From assembly GCF_900115865.1 (NCBI RefSeq), contig NZ_FOXY01000006.1:218709-282708 (forward strand): DNA of 64,000 nucleotides, given 5' to 3'. Of this stretch, positions 35,084 through 44,250 are shown one piece after another (within the stretch, counting starts at the first letter, position 1; every line of letters starts with the position of its first letter). The notes below the pieces were generated by a model, which ran no database searches, was not told where the DNA came from, and saw only the letters and a program-made list of their open reading frames with translations. The position numbers were made by a program, and so were the translations under genes. This DNA comes from Donghicola eburneus (GTDB lineage Bacteria; Pseudomonadota; Alphaproteobacteria; Rhodobacterales; Rhodobacteraceae).

Positions 35084-35812
35084 ATGAACCGTTTTTCCCT
35101 AGCAGGTAAAACCGCGCTCGTGACGGGCGCAAATACGGGGATCGGCGCCGCGATCGCGGTGGCGCTATCAGGCGCGGGCGCGCATGTGATCGCAGCGGGG
35201 CGCCGCAGCTGCGCCGATACTGTCGCCTCAGTGGGCAGTGGCGAGGAAATGCTGCTGGATTTCACCGATCCGATGGCTGCCAAGGACGTCTTCGCAAGCC
35301 GTCCCATCGACATTCTCGTCAATAACGCCGGGATCATTCGCCGCGCCGATGCCGTCGATTTCACCGAGGCGGATTGGGACGACGTGATGGACGTGAACGC
35401 CAAGGCGCTGTTTTTCACCTGTCAGGCCTTTGGCCGCGCGGTCATCGCCCGTCAGGCGACGGGTAAGATTGTAAACATTGCCTCGCTTTTGTCTTTTCAG
35501 GGCGGCATTCGGGTCCCTTCCTATACCGCGTCAAAGCATAGCGTCGCAGGATTGACCAAGCTGCTGGCGAACGAATGGGCTGCCAAGGGCATTAACGTGA
35601 ACGCGATTGCGCCGGGATATATCGAGACAAACAACACTGCAGCGCTTCGCGCCGATCCTGACCGTAACCAGGCCATTCTGGATAGGATTCCGGCAGGACG
35701 CTGGGGGCATGCCCAAGACATTGCGGATTCTGCGGTGTATTTGTCTGCACCAGCCTCGGACTATGTGCATGGGACGATCCTGAACGTGGATGGCGGGTGG
35801 TTGGCGCGGTAA
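35084..35812 (+). CDS. kduD: KduD-like SDR oxidoreductase (2-dehydro-3-deoxy-D-gluconate 5-dehydrogenase)
   Basis: This 242-aa short-chain dehydrogenase has the cofactor motif TGANTGIG, NNAG at ILVNNAGIIRRA, and the catalytic Ser and YxxxK in SLLSFQGGIRVPSYTASK. SLLSFQGG and NEWAAKGINVNAIAPGYI with TNNT are distinctive of KduD, which interconverts 2-dehydro-3-deoxygluconate and 2,5-diketo-3-deoxygluconate in uronate breakdown. An AGAGG ribosome site precedes the ATG at 35084. The neighbouring oxidoreductase and TRAP protein agree with sugar-acid catabolism. Another sugar-acid substrate cannot be excluded. Confidence 0.8.
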   Translation: MNRFSLAGKTALVTGANTGIGAAIAVALSGAGAHVIAAGRRSCADTVASVGSGEEMLLDFTDPMAAKDVFASRPIDILVNNAGIIRRADAVDFTEADWDDVMDVNAKALFFTCQAFGRAVIARQATGKIVNIASLLSFQGGIRVPSYTASKHSVAGLTKLLANEWAAKGINVNAIAPGYIETNNTAALRADPDRNQAILDRIPAGRWGHAQDIADSAVYLSAPASDYVHGTILNVDGGWLAR

Positions 35813-35833
35813 CCAAACCGCGCCTCCCCGTCA

Positions 35834-36667
35834 TCACTCAGGGTCTGCCATCACCAGAAGCTCAAACGTCACGCAAACTGGTGACTGGCCGGGTGTGATC
35901 GTGCCGCCGAACTGGTTTCCCGCAGGGTCAACGCAGCGCATCGGCAGAGACAGGGTCCGGTTCCAGCGCGCTTGCGGGTCAATCAGTACCTCTGAGATCG
36001 GAGAGGCCATGGGCGGGCTATCCTCAAACACAGCCCCGATCAGGCTACCGATCCCGTAGACGGTCGCGCGTGCGAAACCGGCCTCTTGGGTCATTGCGCT
36101 GATCGTCCCGTGGATATCTGCGTGGGGGCTGACTTTGGCAATAAACGCATTTCCTTTCGCCTCGCCGCCGGTCGGATGGAAAATCGGAAATAGGGTTTCC
36201 GCGTTCATCGACACATCAAAGACCCCGCCCTTGAACGCGATGAGCGTGACATCGCAATCGTCAGAGAGTGTCACCGCGTCAGGCAACAGGTGTCCAATCT
36301 CGGTCCCGGTCTCCGACGTCCAGATCGCGTGACAATGCAGCCACCATGCGCCGTCTTTTCGGCCGACAATAGCGGTTCCCGCCTGGATGTGACCTGACCT
36401 GCGGCTGTGCGTGGCACTATACCATGCCGCGTGGACCCCATCGTTGGATGGCCCCGGCATGACGAAATCGAACGGACCCATTTTTAGCCCGTCTACCACC
36501 ATCACGCCGCTGTCGCAGCCTGCCGCGTCCATCGCGTCGGATACGGCCTGCATGAGCACTGCGCCCTTGGGCAGGGTGACTCTGACCTGCCGCGCGGTTC
36601 CCCGCGCGACGGAATAGGGCTCGGGCGATGGGGGTCCGGGGTGGTGGATCGCGTCGCGGCTGGTCAT
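35834..36667 (-). CDS. Protein with two tandem PCC/DUF296-like domains
   Basis: This 277-aa soluble protein seems to hold two copies of the PCC (DUF296) fold. The first lies near residues 27-150 (VRVTLPKGAVLMQAVSDAMD, then LHCHAIW). The second is near 165-270 (AKVSPHADIHGTISAMTQEA, then YGIGSLIGAVFED). The LHCH motif recalls the metal-binding His pairs of bacterial DUF296 proteins. Its function is unknown. The start overlaps the ligase stop by four bases (ATGA), so it belongs to the IclR-thiolase-ligase operon. Confidence 0.65.
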   Translation of the reverse strand: MTSRDAIHHPGPPSPEPYSVARGTARQVRVTLPKGAVLMQAVSDAMDAAGCDSGVMVVDGLKMGPFDFVMPGPSNDGVHAAWYSATHSRRSGHIQAGTAIVGRKDGAWWLHCHAIWTSETGTEIGHLLPDAVTLSDDCDVTLIAFKGGVFDVSMNAETLFPIFHPTGGEAKGNAFIAKVSPHADIHGTISAMTQEAGFARATVYGIGSLIGAVFEDSPPMASPISEVLIDPQARWNRTLSLPMRCVDPAGNQFGGTITPGQSPVCVTFELLVMADPE

Positions 36668-38280
36668 GACAACTCACCGGGCCAGAGGCCTTGGACCTCC
36701 AGTTCCTCTCGGACGAGTTTCTTGGTGACCTTGCCGTAGCCGGTTTTCGGCATCTCGGGCAGGTAGATGTACTGGCTCGGCAGCTTGTATTTGGCCAGCT
36801 TGGCCGCGAGCAGGGCATTTAGTTCTGCCTCGTTCACGTCATGACCGTCGTCCAAGACGCAAACCGCCAGCCCGACCTCGCCCCATGTGCGGTGCGGACA
36901 GCCAAGGATCGCGACTTCGGACACTGCGGGGTGGGTCAGCAGCAGTTCTTCGATCTCGCGCGGGTACACGTTCGACCCGCCCGAGATGTACATGTCCGAG
37001 GCACGCCCCGTGATGTAGAGATACCGCTGTTCGTCCAAGTGCCCCAGATCGCCCGTGCGGAACCACCCATTGCGAAAGGCTTTTTCGTTCGCGCCGTCGT
37101 CCATGTAGTACCCCGCGCAGACGGCGGGACCGGCGACGCAGATTTCACCGGTTTCATGGGGGCCAAGGATTTGGCCGTCATCCCCTTGGATCGAGACATG
37201 CAGGCCCGTGCGTTCGATCCCGCAGGTGCCAACGCGGGCCTCGGGGCCGTCCTCGATGTGATGGTCATGGCGGGGCAGCACGGTGATCGCGCCCGTCACT
37301 TCGCCAAGGCCGAAGTATTGCACCAGCACATGCCCCAGCTTGCGCAGGGCGTGCTTCTGATCCTCTCGGTACATCGGCGCGCCCGCGTAGATCACGTAGC
37401 GCAATGAACTGTGGTCATAGGCGTCCACGGCAGAATGCTCGGTCAGCATTTTGACGATGGTCGGCACGGTGAACATGTTGGTCACCTTGTAGCGCTGGAC
37501 CAGTTCCCACGCGGCGTCAGGGTCGAACTTGCCTGCAGGCACCAAAACGCTGGCCGCCCCAGCCGCGATCTGGACCAACTGGTGCATCCCCGCCCCGTGG
37601 GACAGGGGCGCAACCACAAGGCTCACGTCGTCAGGCGTTGTTGCGGGCATCAGGTCGTTCAGGTGGTTCAAGGTCACGAAGCCCAGTTGGCCATGGGTCA
37701 GAACCACTGCCTTGGGGCGCCCCGTGGAGCCAGAGGTGAAGAACAGCCAGCACGGGTCATCCCGATCCACATCAGCGTTCATCACGTCCTGCCCCATGTA
37801 GTCAGCGATCAGTGCTTCGTACTCGGTGCCAAAGCCGCTGCCGATACAGACCACATGCTCTAGCTTGGGGGCGGCCTCGGTGCAGGCGGTGGCGTGGCCA
37901 GCAAAGTCCTGTTCGCAGAACATCAGGGACACGTCGGCCTTCTGGCCCAGATAGGCGACCTCGTCCGCGCGTTGGCGAAAGTTCGACGGCACCCAAACCG
38001 CGCCCACCCGCCAGCAGGCCAGCATGATTTCGGTGATCTGGTTGTTGTTCGGGGATTGCACCAGAATGCGGTCGCCGTGTTGCACGCCAAACCGATCCTG
38101 CATTGCGGCGGACAGCGCGCTGACACGGGCATCGAGTTGGCCCCAGGTAATCGTCAGGTCATCCCAGATGATTGCGGGCCGGTCCCCCAGACGCGCGGCA
38201 TTGCGGGTCAGGAAATGCGCAAGGTTGGTGGTGCGAGTGCTCCACGGCAGCTTAGGGTCGCGGTTCGATGTTGCGCTCAT
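36664..38280 (-). CDS. AMP-forming acyl-CoA synthetase
   Basis: This 538-aa cytoplasmic enzyme should activate a carboxylic acid to its CoA thioester through an acyl-AMP. The P-loop-like A3 motif is FFTSGSTGRPKAVVLTH, the A5 region YFGLGEVTGAI, the A7/A8 hinge RTGDLGHLDEQRYLYITGR with SDMYISGG, and the catalytic lysine lies in KTGYGKVTKK near the C-terminus. Length is normal. It overlaps the thiolase upstream and the PCC gene downstream by four bases each. The substrate cannot be read from the sequence; the set suggests a side chain that the thiolase then cleaves. Confidence 0.9.
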   Translation of the reverse strand: MSATSNRDPKLPWSTRTTNLAHFLTRNAARLGDRPAIIWDDLTITWGQLDARVSALSAAMQDRFGVQHGDRILVQSPNNNQITEIMLACWRVGAVWVPSNFRQRADEVAYLGQKADVSLMFCEQDFAGHATACTEAAPKLEHVVCIGSGFGTEYEALIADYMGQDVMNADVDRDDPCWLFFTSGSTGRPKAVVLTHGQLGFVTLNHLNDLMPATTPDDVSLVVAPLSHGAGMHQLVQIAAGAASVLVPAGKFDPDAAWELVQRYKVTNMFTVPTIVKMLTEHSAVDAYDHSSLRYVIYAGAPMYREDQKHALRKLGHVLVQYFGLGEVTGAITVLPRHDHHIEDGPEARVGTCGIERTGLHVSIQGDDGQILGPHETGEICVAGPAVCAGYYMDDGANEKAFRNGWFRTGDLGHLDEQRYLYITGRASDMYISGGSNVYPREIEELLLTHPAVSEVAILGCPHRTWGEVGLAVCVLDDGHDVNEAELNALLAAKLAKYKLPSQYIYLPEMPKTGYGKVTKKLVREELEVQGLWPGELS

Positions 38281-39446
38281 TTCACGCGCTCCATGATCGA
38301 GACGTAATTCGCCACTGCCGCGCCGCCCATGTTAAAGACGCCCGCCATGGTCGCGCCGTCAATCTGCATGGTGCCCGCGTCGCCTGCCAATTGCATCGCC
38401 GCCATCACGTGCTGGGACACGCCCGTCGCCCCCAGCGGATGCCCCCGCGATTTCAGCCCGCCCGAGGGGTTCACCGGCAGCTTGCCGTCACGGCGAGTGA
38501 CGCCCTCGCGGATGACACGGCCACCTTGGCCACGCGGGGCCAGACCCATCGCCTCGTATTCCAACAGCTCGGCAATAGTGAAGCAGTCGTGGGTTTCCAC
38601 AAGGCTCAGGTCATCCAAGGTCACGCCCGCCTCGGCCAGTGACTTCTGCCATGCGCCCCGTGCACCTGCGAATTCCGTGGGGTCGCGACGGGACAGAGCC
38701 AGAACGTCATTCACCTGATTGCGCGCGCGAAAGGAGATCGCCCGCTCCAGATCCGCGGCCACATCGGGATGGGCGATGACCAGCGCCGCCGCCCCGTCCG
38801 AAATCAGCGAGCAATCCGTGCGTCGCAGGGGCCCCGCGACCAGCGGGTTCTTGTCACTGACGGTGTTACAAAAGTCGACGCTGAACTCTTTGTGCATGTG
38901 GGCGTAGGGGTTCAGCATGCCGTGAGCATGGTTCTTGGACGAGATCATCGCCAGTTCCAGACTGTGGTCCCCGTTGGCCTGAAAATAGCTGCTGGCGATC
39001 TGGCCAAAGACACCGGCAAAGCCGTTCTCGGACTCGCACTCTTCGGCGCGGTAGGAGGCAGTCAACATGATGTCACCGGCCTGCGATGTGGGCGTGGTGG
39101 TCATCTTTTCCGCCCCGACAACCAGCGCGATCTTGCCCCGTCCGGCGGCCACGAAATCCATCGCCGCATAGAGCGCGGCCGACCCCGTGGCGCAGGCGTT
39201 TTCCAGATGCATCGCGGGCACGTGGGCCAGCTCGGGAACGGCCATCCCGACCAATGACCCCTCGAATGCCTGAGGCGAGAAGCCGTTGTTGTAGACGCCG
39301 ACATAGATGCCATCGACGTCCGCCGCCTCGACCCCTGCGTGGGTCAAGGCATCGGGCACGACGCTGGCGATCAGGTCGATCAGATTGTCCTCTGGCGCTT
39401 TGCCGAATTTACTGTGGGCCCACCCCACGATTTGCGGATGATCCAT
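38277..39446 (-). CDS. Thiolase family protein (SCP-x / acetyl-CoA acetyltransferase type)
   Basis: This 389-aa protein belongs to the SCP-x-like thiolases. The nucleophilic cysteine sits in LENACATGSAALYAAMDF, and the C-terminal motif region SGGLKSRGHPLGATGVSQHV holds the GHPxGATG signature with its His. The usual second cysteine motif near the end is replaced by FNMGGAAVANYV, as is common in this branch. The ATG at 39446 follows GAGGAAG. It is 25 bp after the iclR stop on the same strand. It probably cleaves a 3-oxoacyl-CoA produced from the substrate activated by the ligase. Confidence 0.88.
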   Translation of the reverse strand: MDHPQIVGWAHSKFGKAPEDNLIDLIASVVPDALTHAGVEAADVDGIYVGVYNNGFSPQAFEGSLVGMAVPELAHVPAMHLENACATGSAALYAAMDFVAAGRGKIALVVGAEKMTTTPTSQAGDIMLTASYRAEECESENGFAGVFGQIASSYFQANGDHSLELAMISSKNHAHGMLNPYAHMHKEFSVDFCNTVSDKNPLVAGPLRRTDCSLISDGAAALVIAHPDVAADLERAISFRARNQVNDVLALSRRDPTEFAGARGAWQKSLAEAGVTLDDLSLVETHDCFTIAELLEYEAMGLAPRGQGGRVIREGVTRRDGKLPVNPSGGLKSRGHPLGATGVSQHVMAAMQLAGDAGTMQIDGATMAGVFNMGGAAVANYVSIMERVK

Positions 39447-39471
39447 GGTTCTTCCTCCCCTCGAACCGGTG

Positions 39472-40278
39472 TCAGGTGTAGCCAAGCCTGCGGCGCAGTT
39501 TGGCTTCGATCTTGTCGGCCTCGCGTTTTAGCAGCGCGGCCAAAGTCTGTTGTCTGTCCTCGCCCATACGAGAGTCGATGGCAGCAATGGTCAGCGCACC
39601 AAGAACGTCCCCCGTAGGCGCCTTGATCGCGACGCCGACGGCCCACGAATTGGCCAGATACAGACCCGGATTCAGCGCCCAACCGTTCTGGCGGGCATGG
39701 GCGATGCCCTGATCCAGCACCTCGGGCGTATAGCGTTCGTAATCCTTGGCCAGAATCGGCCCGATTTCCCCGCGCACTTGTGCTTGTTCGTCGTCGGGCA
39801 GCGCGGCAAGCATCGCCATCGCGCCCGCACCTACGGCCAGCGGATGGCGGTAGCCGACTTGCAAGGCTTGGGTGCGGATCGGATAGCTGCCCTCTTCGCG
39901 GTGAAGGCACACGGAATAGAGCCCCCGCCGCATGGACAAGAAGCTGCTATCGCCGCTTTCGGCCGCCAGATCCCGCAGGCTGTCCATCGCCAGTTCCAGC
40001 AGATCAAACCGGCGCTGCGCCATCAATCCGACCACATAACTCTCTGGCCCCAAGGCGTAGTTCCGGCTGGCAGGGTTCTGTTCGACCAAGCCCGACCGCA
40101 TCAACGCCAGCAGCATCCGCCGCACCGTCGGACGGCTCAGGCCCGACTTGGCGGTCAGGGTGGTCATTGGAACCTCGTTTCCACCATCGCGTGCAATGAG
40201 GGACAGCAGCGACAGCGCGCGATCCACACTCTGCGCGCCGCCCGATTCGACCCGTTCCGTTTTCATTTTAGTATCCAT
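39472..40278 (-). CDS. IclR-family transcriptional regulator
   Basis: This 268-aa regulator has an N-terminal winged helix (QSVDRALSLLSLIARDGG and LTAKSGLSRPTVRRMLLALM) and a GAF-like effector domain (VGLMAQRRFDLLELAMDSLR, then VGYRHPLAVGAGAMAMLAAL). Its start codon lies inside one of two almost identical palindromes, so it should repress itself and the divergent TRAP operon. No ribosome site is visible before the ATG at 40278; ATG 40266 is an alternative, and a leaderless mRNA is possible. Confidence 0.92.
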   Translation of the reverse strand: MDTKMKTERVESGGAQSVDRALSLLSLIARDGGNEVPMTTLTAKSGLSRPTVRRMLLALMRSGLVEQNPASRNYALGPESYVVGLMAQRRFDLLELAMDSLRDLAAESGDSSFLSMRRGLYSVCLHREEGSYPIRTQALQVGYRHPLAVGAGAMAMLAALPDDEQAQVRGEIGPILAKDYERYTPEVLDQGIAHARQNGWALNPGLYLANSWAVGVAIKAPTGDVLGALTIAAIDSRMGEDRQQTLAALLKREADKIEAKLRRRLGYT

Positions 40279-40287
40279 ATTGTGGAC
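40273..40287. promoter_or_regulatory. IclR operator 1
   Basis: ATCCATATTGTGGAC: inverted arms TCCA / TGGA around TATTG. It covers the iclR start codon and differs by one base from the second copy 128 bp away. Confidence 0.7.
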
Positions 40288-40400
40288 ATATAATGTCGTC
40301 TCCCTATGCCATGCTGAGCGATACTTGGCTGTAAGGCAAGAATTTTCGATTTATCATTTACACACGGTGGAATTCGTCCTTATCTTAGATGAGCGCTAAC

Positions 40401-40415
40401 ATCCATATTGTGGAT
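40401..40415. promoter_or_regulatory. IclR operator 2
   Basis: ATCCATATTGTGGAT: inverted arms ATCCA / TGGAT around TATTG. It lies 62-76 bp upstream of the TRAP dctP start and repeats operator 1 in the same orientation. Confidence 0.7.
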
Positions 40416-40476
40416 AGTGCAGCCTAGGCAGTGGATTGGGAGGTCCGCTGAAATGGGATCGAGAGGGAGGAAAAAC

Positions 40477-41499
40477 ATGAAGACTTTTGGTAAGGTCGCG
40501 GTTGTCGCGGCCCTGATGGCGAGCGCCGCCAGCGCAGAGACGCTGGTCATGCAGAGCGTCTATCCATCATCGTTGCCCCTGTTGGGGGACAGCGGCGTGA
40601 ACCTGTCAAAACAGGTCGAAATGCTGACAGGCGGCGAGCTGAGCATCGAGTTCAACGAACCGGGTGCCATTGTTGGCGGCAATGAAATGTGGGACGCAAT
40701 CTCGACCGGTGCGGTGGACGCGGGGTGGTACAGCCCTGGCTTTGCCCAAGGGATCATCCCTTCGGCAGCGATCTTTACCTCTGTGCCCTTTGGCCCTGAT
40801 ATCCGCGCCTACACCGCGTGGTGGTACGAAGGCGGCGGCAAGGAAATCTGGGCCGAGATCACCGAGCCCTATAACATCCACACCGAGCTGTGTGCCATTC
40901 TGGTGCCCGAAGCGTCCGGTTGGTTCGCCAAAGAGATCAATACGCCCGACGACCTGAAAGGGCTGAAGATGCGCGTGTTCGGGCTTGGTGCACAGGTCAT
41001 GCAGAAGCTAGGGGCAGAGGCGCAATCGATGCCCGTCGCGGATACCCTGACAGGCTTGCGGCTTGGCACGATTGACGCCGCCGAGGTGTCGTTCCCGCTG
41101 ATTGACGAAGCCGTGGGCATGAATGAATACGCCAGCCACTACTATTTCCCCGGTTGGCACCAGCAGACCTCGTTGATCACCTTTATCGCGAACCAGGATG
41201 TCTGGGACGGGCTTGAGGATCAGGAGCGTTTTGCGATTGAAACGGCCTGTGCCGCGAATGTGGCCTACACCTCGGCGCAAGGTGAGGCCAAGCAGATGGA
41301 GCCGTTGGCCAACCTCGAAGCCGCGGGCGTTACGGTGCATCGCTGGAATGACGAGATGATGGGTGCATTCCAGACTGCATGGGATGAGGTGGTCGAAGAA
41401 CAGGTCGCTGCTGACCCCCATTTCGCCCGTGCGTGGCAGAGCCTGTCCGACTTCCGCGACGGTTTCGCGAAGTGGGCGGACCTCGCGTACATCAAGTAA
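40477..41499 (+). CDS. dctP: TRAP transporter substrate-binding protein (TakP-like DctP)
   Basis: This 340-aa periplasmic protein has a short signal peptide (FGKVAVVAALMASAASA). The motifs resemble TakP-type binding proteins for 2-oxo acids: AISTGAVDAGWYSPGFAQGI, LKGLKMRVFGLGAQVMQKLG with the arginine, and GTIDAAEVSFPLIDEAVGM. The ATG at 40477 is preceded by GGGAGG. It is the first gene of the dctPQM-SDR-SDR operon, controlled by the IclR operators. The ligand is probably the acid that the nearby CoA ligase or SDRs use. Confidence 0.92.
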   Translation: MKTFGKVAVVAALMASAASAETLVMQSVYPSSLPLLGDSGVNLSKQVEMLTGGELSIEFNEPGAIVGGNEMWDAISTGAVDAGWYSPGFAQGIIPSAAIFTSVPFGPDIRAYTAWWYEGGGKEIWAEITEPYNIHTELCAILVPEASGWFAKEINTPDDLKGLKMRVFGLGAQVMQKLGAEAQSMPVADTLTGLRLGTIDAAEVSFPLIDEAVGMNEYASHYYFPGWHQQTSLITFIANQDVWDGLEDQERFAIETACAANVAYTSAQGEAKQMEPLANLEAAGVTVHRWNDEMMGAFQTAWDEVVEEQVAADPHFARAWQSLSDFRDGFAKWADLAYIK

Positions 41500-41555
41500 A
41501 CCGCACAAGGGGTGGCAGTCCGCTGCCGCCCCCGTTTTCCAGAAGGTTTTCAGGA

Positions 41556-42083
41556 ATGGAACGATTGCTTGCTGTTTCGGACGGTCTGGCCGCGCCGTGC
41601 CGCGCCGTCGCGCGGGTGTGTGGCTGGCTGCTATTGGTGCTGATGGCCGTCATTCTGTATGACGTGATCGGACGGCGCTTTTTCTCGACCGGCTCTTTCA
41701 AACTGCAAGAGTTGGAGTGGCACATCCACGGCGCCATCGCGGTGCTGTGTTTCGGCTTTGCCTATGTCGAAAACGCCCATGTGCGGATTGACCTGTTTTC
41801 CCAGCGCATGACCCGCAAAACGCGCCTGTGGATCGAGATCCTTGCGATCGCCTTGTTCCTGATCCCGTTTATGGTTTTGCTCGTTTGGTACGGCTACGAC
41901 TTCACCATGCGCAGCTTTACCCGAGGCGAAGGCAGCCCAGGCGGCGTTGGCCTGCCCAACCGATGGATCATCAAATCCGCCATCCCTATCGGCGCTCTGC
42001 TGACCATCAGTGGGGGACTGTCGGTGATGATGCGCGCCATTGTGGCCTTGCGCCGCCCTGATCTGGTGCAGGAGCTGGTATGA
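41556..42083 (+). CDS. dctQ: TRAP transporter small permease (DctQ)
   Basis: This 175-aa membrane protein has four helices and the DctQ features LYDVIGRRFF after the first helix, ELEWHIHGAIAVLCFGFAY and NAHVRIDLFSQRM. The start at 41556 follows CAGGA. It overlaps dctM by four bases, as most dctQ genes do. Confidence 0.9.
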   Translation: MERLLAVSDGLAAPCRAVARVCGWLLLVLMAVILYDVIGRRFFSTGSFKLQELEWHIHGAIAVLCFGFAYVENAHVRIDLFSQRMTRKTRLWIEILAIALFLIPFMVLLVWYGYDFTMRSFTRGEGSPGGVGLPNRWIIKSAIPIGALLTISGGLSVMMRAIVALRRPDLVQELV

Positions 42084-43447
42084 TCGAGCTCTTGTCTTCG
42101 TCCCTTCCGGGGCTGATGTTCCTATCGCTGGTGATTGCGTTGTTTTCCGGTGCGCCCGTGGCGATCATGCTCATGGGGATTTCGCTGGTCTTTGGGCTGC
42201 TGGCGCTGCTGACGGGCGATATGCGACTGGCGCAGGCGACGCTGCTGCCCAACCGCATCTTCTCGGGCACGATTGAAAACGCGGTGCTGGTGGCTGCGCC
42301 AATGTTCATCTTTATGGGCATCATCATGGAGAAAACTCGCATCGCCGAGGATCTGCTGGTCACGCTCCAGCGGATCATGCGGGTCATTCCGGGCGGTCTG
42401 GCGCTGGCGGTCGTGCTGATGGGCACTATCCTGGCGGCTGCAACTGGGATTATTGGCGCGTCCGTTGTGATGCTGGCCATGCTGGCGATCCCGACCATGG
42501 TGGAGCGAGGCTATGACAAAGGGCTGGCGGCGGGCACGGTTGCCTCTGCCGGAACGCTCGGCATTCTGATCCCGCCCTCGGTGATGCTCGTGTTCATGGG
42601 TGATCTGCTCAGTATTTCTTTGGGCAGGCTCTTTGTCGCTGCTTTGATGCCGGGCCTGCTGCTGTCAGCGGTGTACGTGGTTTATATTGTTGTACGCAGT
42701 TGGCTTCAGCCGCATATGGCACCCAAAGCGCCCCCACCTGCGCCGCATGAGCGCCAAGGGCTGTGGCTCGAGACACTCAAATCCGTTTTCGCTCCCTTGA
42801 TCATGATCATTGCGGTTCTTGGCTCGATCCTTGGCGGGGTCGCAACCCCGACCGAAGCCTCTGGCGTTGGGGTGTTCGCCGCGCTCCTACTTGGTCTGCT
42901 CCGAGGTCGGCTGAACATGTCCGTTCTGCGCGACAGCATGGACGGGTCGGTCAAGCAGCTGGGGATGCTCTTTTTCATTTTTGTCGGCGCGACAGCGTTC
43001 TCTTACATCTTCCGCAAAGTGGGCGGCGAGCATTTCATCGTCGACACCGCCCGTGCGCTGCCCTTTGGCGACTGGGGTCTGCTGTTCGCAATGATGGGCA
43101 TGATCTTTGTCATGGGGTTCTTCTTTGACTGGATCGAGATCACACTGATTATGCTGCCGATCTTTGCACCCGTGGTTCAGTTGATGGACCTCGGGGGGCA
43201 TGTCGAGCAAAGCCAGATGATCTACTGGTTTGCCATTCTCGTCTCTCTGAACCTACAGACCTCGTTCCTGACCCCGCCGTTTGGCTTTGCGCTGTTTTAC
43301 CTGCGTGGGGCGGCGTCTCAGCACCTGACGATCAGCGACATCTATCGCGGGATCATTCCCTTTGTGTTGCTACAATTGGTGCTGCTGGGGCTGACCATCG
43401 CCTACCCCGACATCGCGATGTGGCTGCCGAACAAGGTGTTCCAATGA
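42080..43447 (+). CDS. dctM: TRAP transporter large permease (DctM)
   Basis: This 455-aa protein forms the transport path of the TRAP system. It has about 12 helices and family landmarks AAATGIIGASVVMLAMLAIP, AGTVASAGTLGILIPPSVML and NLQTSFLTPPFGFALFYLRG. Its end overlaps the following SDR gene by four bases, which ties uptake to the first oxidation step. Confidence 0.93.
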   Translation: MIELLSSSLPGLMFLSLVIALFSGAPVAIMLMGISLVFGLLALLTGDMRLAQATLLPNRIFSGTIENAVLVAAPMFIFMGIIMEKTRIAEDLLVTLQRIMRVIPGGLALAVVLMGTILAAATGIIGASVVMLAMLAIPTMVERGYDKGLAAGTVASAGTLGILIPPSVMLVFMGDLLSISLGRLFVAALMPGLLLSAVYVVYIVVRSWLQPHMAPKAPPPAPHERQGLWLETLKSVFAPLIMIIAVLGSILGGVATPTEASGVGVFAALLLGLLRGRLNMSVLRDSMDGSVKQLGMLFFIFVGATAFSYIFRKVGGEHFIVDTARALPFGDWGLLFAMMGMIFVMGFFFDWIEITLIMLPIFAPVVQLMDLGGHVEQSQMIYWFAILVSLNLQTSFLTPPFGFALFYLRGAASQHLTISDIYRGIIPFVLLQLVLLGLTIAYPDIAMWLPNKVFQ

Positions 43448-44241
43448 CCGGACGGATGGCAGGCAAACGGGTCGCTGTGATCGGCGCAGGCTCTGTCGGG
43501 GCGGGGTGGGGCAACGGCAAAGCTGCTGCGGTGCTCTACGCCCGCGAGGGCGCTCAGGTCCTTTGCGTTGACCGAAGCGAAGCCGCTGCTGCTGAAACGG
43601 CCGCGTTGATTATAGGCGAAGGTGGTGTTGCATATACGTGTGCGGCCGATCTCACCGATCCAGTCGCGGCCAATGCTATGGCCCACACCGCCCAAGGAAA
43701 CATGGGTGGTTTGGATGTCTTGCACTTCAATATCGGCACCAGTGTCAAAGGTGGGCTTGATGACACCAGCTTTGACGACTGGCAAACGGTCTTTGCGATC
43801 AATCTTGATGCGGCGTTTCACGCGACCAAAGCCTGCGTACCACTGATGGGGCAGGGGGGCGCGATCGTCTATATTTCGAGCCTTGCAGGGATGAACAACG
43901 GGCCCTATCGCTACATCGGATACGAGGCGTCAAAAGCTGCGCTCCAACGATTTTCCCGAAGCATCGCGATTGAATATGCGCCGCGCGGTATCAGGGCGAA
44001 TACAGTTGTGCCAGGCATGATCGATACGCCCCATGTGGCCGCGATGATCGCGCCTGGTCAGGACATGGAGGCAGTACGCGCCGCACGGGCCGCGCAGGTG
44101 CCTTTGAAACGGCAGGGCACGGCGTGGGACATTGCCGAGGCGGCGCTTTTTCTGGCGTCGGATGCGGCTGGATTTATCACCGGCGTCGATCTACGGGTCG
44201 ATGGCGGTATGGGAACTTTGATGGGAACATCAGCAGGATAG
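43444..44241 (+). CDS. SDR-family oxidoreductase with extended glycine loop
   Basis: This 265-aa short-chain dehydrogenase has the catalytic YxxxK in YIGYEASKAAL, Ser in VYISSLAGMNNG, and the C-terminal GVDLRVDGGMG strand. The cofactor loop is GAGSVGAGWGNGKA, about five residues longer than the usual TGxxxGIG. In LDVLHFNIG the conserved NNAG is replaced by FNIG. Despite this the fold seems complete. It is coupled to dctM (ATGA). The substrate is probably the imported compound. Confidence 0.85.
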   Translation: MTGRMAGKRVAVIGAGSVGAGWGNGKAAAVLYAREGAQVLCVDRSEAAAAETAALIIGEGGVAYTCAADLTDPVAANAMAHTAQGNMGGLDVLHFNIGTSVKGGLDDTSFDDWQTVFAINLDAAFHATKACVPLMGQGGAIVYISSLAGMNNGPYRYIGYEASKAALQRFSRSIAIEYAPRGIRANTVVPGMIDTPHVAAMIAPGQDMEAVRAARAAQVPLKRQGTAWDIAEAALFLASDAAGFITGVDLRVDGGMGTLMGTSAG

Positions 44242-44250
44242 GATGAACGT

